Assembly: GCF_900166635.1 (NCBI RefSeq)
Contig: NZ_LT800497.1
Coordinates: 844,303-908,302, forward strand
Reading direction: 5' to 3'
Source: Oceanobacillus timonensis
Lineage (GTDB): Bacteria; Bacillota; Bacilli; Bacillales; Amphibacillaceae
Length of the DNA stretch: 64,000 nucleotides
The notes beneath the pieces are model-generated. The model searched no databases, had not been told where the DNA came from, and was given only the letters and a program-made list of their open reading frames with translations. Shown piece by piece: positions 63,357 to 64,000 of this stretch; position 1 is the stretch's first letter, and each line of letters opens with the position of its first letter. The translations under genes were made by a program, and so were the position numbers.

Positions 63357-63399
63357 ATTTTAATCTTTCTTTAACAAATACGTAGTGAAATAAATCACA
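63357..63399 (-). promoter_or_regulatory. Fnr-dependent class II promoter of narK
   Basis: AGTGA-N6-TCACA (63384-63399) is one base from the Fnr consensus TGTGA-N6-TCACA. On the minus strand a TAAAAT box lies at 63362-63357. A site centred at 63391.5 and a start at 63350 puts the centre at -41.5, the class II position, exactly right for the -10 box. Confidence 0.65.
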
Positions 63400-63462
63400 T
63401 AATTTGTGTCATCTTTTTGAAAATACGTATTGGTTATGGGGAAATGTCGGTAGAACATCCAT

Positions 63463-63512
63463 ATAATGTTTTTTTAAGATCTTAAGAATAATGTTTTTTT
63501 AAGATCTTAAGA
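63463..63512. repeat. Perfect tandem duplication of a 25-bp palindrome-bearing unit
   Basis: 63463-63487 and 63488-63512 are identical, end to end. Each copy starts ATAATG, has seven T, and carries the 12-bp palindrome TTAAGATCTTAA. The pair sits between the two Fnr promoters and could be a double operator for a further regulator, or slippage duplication. Confidence 0.85.
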
Positions 63513-63602
63513 TAGATTTTTTCGTTAACTGTAACAGTACTTTTTAAAGCCCCCTAATAACAAACCATCTAAATTTGACTAAATTTTGACTTCTGCCATC
63601 CG

Positions 63603-63645
63603 TGTGATGTTTTTCACAACGAAGGGGAATGAGAAATGATTTAAT
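63603..63645 (+). promoter_or_regulatory. Fnr-dependent class II promoter of narG
   Basis: TGTGA-N6-TCACA (63603-63618) is a perfect Fnr consensus. A -10 box TTTAAT at 63640-63645 predicts a start near 63652, which puts the site centre (63610.5) at -41.5. This is the standard anaerobic activation geometry. Confidence 0.75.
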
Positions 63646-63686
63646 AGGCACCAGATTGATTAGCAATTCCATTAGGAGGGATTTAG

Positions 63687-64000
63687 ATGGCGAAGAAACC
63701 ATCTCCACTTTGGCAAAGATTGAATTACTTAAAGCCGAAAGAGAAATATTCCAATAATCATAGCCAATTACAAGAAGGAAATCGTGATTGGGAAAATGTT
63801 TATAGAAAAAGATGGCAGCATGATAAGGTTATTCGTTCTACCCATGGTGTCAATTGCACCGGGTCATGCAGCTGGAACATCTATGTAAAAGACGGCATCG
63901 TGACATGGGAAGGACAGGCGTTGGATTATCCGACCACGGGTCCGGATATGCCGGAATTTGAGCCGCGTGGGTGTCCTAGAGGAGCAAGTTTCTCCTGGTA
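63687..64000 (+). CDS. narG: Nitrate reductase alpha subunit, N-terminus only (runs off window end)
   Basis: The first 104 residues of NarG. The conserved [22 protein letters not shown] leads into the FS0 iron-sulphur motif: H53, C57, C61 ([12 protein letters not shown]) and C96 ([13 protein letters not shown]), where His replaces the first Cys as in NarG enzymes. It is the molybdopterin-containing catalytic subunit that reduces nitrate at the inner face of the membrane with NarH and NarI, which should lie beyond the window. ATG 63687 follows AGGAGGG. The perfect Fnr box upstream predicts expression without oxygen. Confidence 0.95.
   Translation, partial: MAKKPSPLWQRLNYLKPKEKYSNNHSQLQEGNRDWENVYRKRWQHDKVIRSTHGVNCTGSCSWNIYVKDGIVTWEGQALDYPTTGPDMPEFEPRGCPRGASFSW

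Larger units (their letters stand above)
63185..63686. other. Divergent narK-narG control region
   Basis: No gene. It contains two Fnr boxes (63384-63399 and 63603-63618), a perfect tandem duplication (63463-63512) and a -10 box for each direction. It is one of the most regulation-dense stretches in the window. Confidence 0.7.

Noticed and set aside
1..64000. Search by eye for CRISPR arrays, tRNA/rRNA genes, integrases, transposase genes and prophage
   Set aside because: No regularly spaced repeats, no tRNA-like cloverleaf or conserved rRNA text, and no recombinase or phage proteins were found. Only miniature repeats without transposase are present.

Overview
The window reads as a low-GC Gram-positive chromosome of the family Bacillaceae, most likely a salt-tolerant genus such as Oceanobacillus or Virgibacillus (inferred from gene content and codon use, not searched). 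Supporting signs are strong AGGAGG-type ribosome binding sites, CcpA-like cre boxes, a GabR/GabT/GabD locus, a class D sortase with an LPDTA substrate, and several Na+-coupled transporters (four SSS symporters and one BCCT carrier). No rRNA, tRNA, phage or CRISPR was seen. Nearly everything is nutrient catabolism.

Layout. 1-2966: GABA use (start of gabR, divergent gabT-gabD). 3061-7920: YtcJ-type amidohydrolase, AbgB-type M20 hydrolase and a BCCT carrier, followed by a stranded transketolase C-terminus. 8442-16392: a FadR-type regulator divergent from YhdT, PanF, an amidase, a TtuC-family beta-decarboxylating dehydrogenase, an SDR and an ALDH. I read this as a complete pantothenate degradation operon. 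16888-23485: two SSS symporters, each preceded by a tiny membrane protein, then a C45-type Ntn hydrolase and a CPG2-like M20 peptidase; the substrate is unknown. 23516-36828: reductive pyrimidine degradation (dihydropyrimidinase, PreT/PreA, NCS1 importer, ureidopropionase, PucR), followed by beta-alanine transaminase and malonate-semialdehyde dehydrogenase. Pantothenate and uracil degradation both yield beta-alanine, so these last two genes can finish both routes.

37138-38499 is a secreted SGNH-type esterase whose catalytic blocks appear in permuted order. 39361-44614 is a sugar ABC importer (no ATPase) with two Gfo/Idh/MocA oxidoreductases. 45143-45916 is an Excalibur/coiled-coil protein. 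46133-51831 is a sialic-acid locus: nanE, ROK kinase and two tandem FadR regulators on the minus strand, divergent from nanA and an SSS sialate transporter. 52115-53326 is a class D sortase plus its LPDTA substrate. 53615 is a CsbD-like stress protein. 54177-59225 is an odd module of HAD phosphatase, PTS EIICB, fumarase/aspartase-superfamily lyase and RpiR regulator. 59555-61514 is a formamidase with a zinc-ribbon insert plus a gamma-glutamylcyclotransferase-like protein. 61679-64000 is nitrate respiration: a NarK fused to a PAS domain, divergent from narG (cut by the window end), with a well-placed Fnr box for each.

Decay is visible at several points: a transketolase tail, a carbamoylase tail with two stops, a 35-codon orphan tail, a MITE-like element and a small family of hairpin repeats. 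All identifications rest on reading motifs by eye; no database search was possible.
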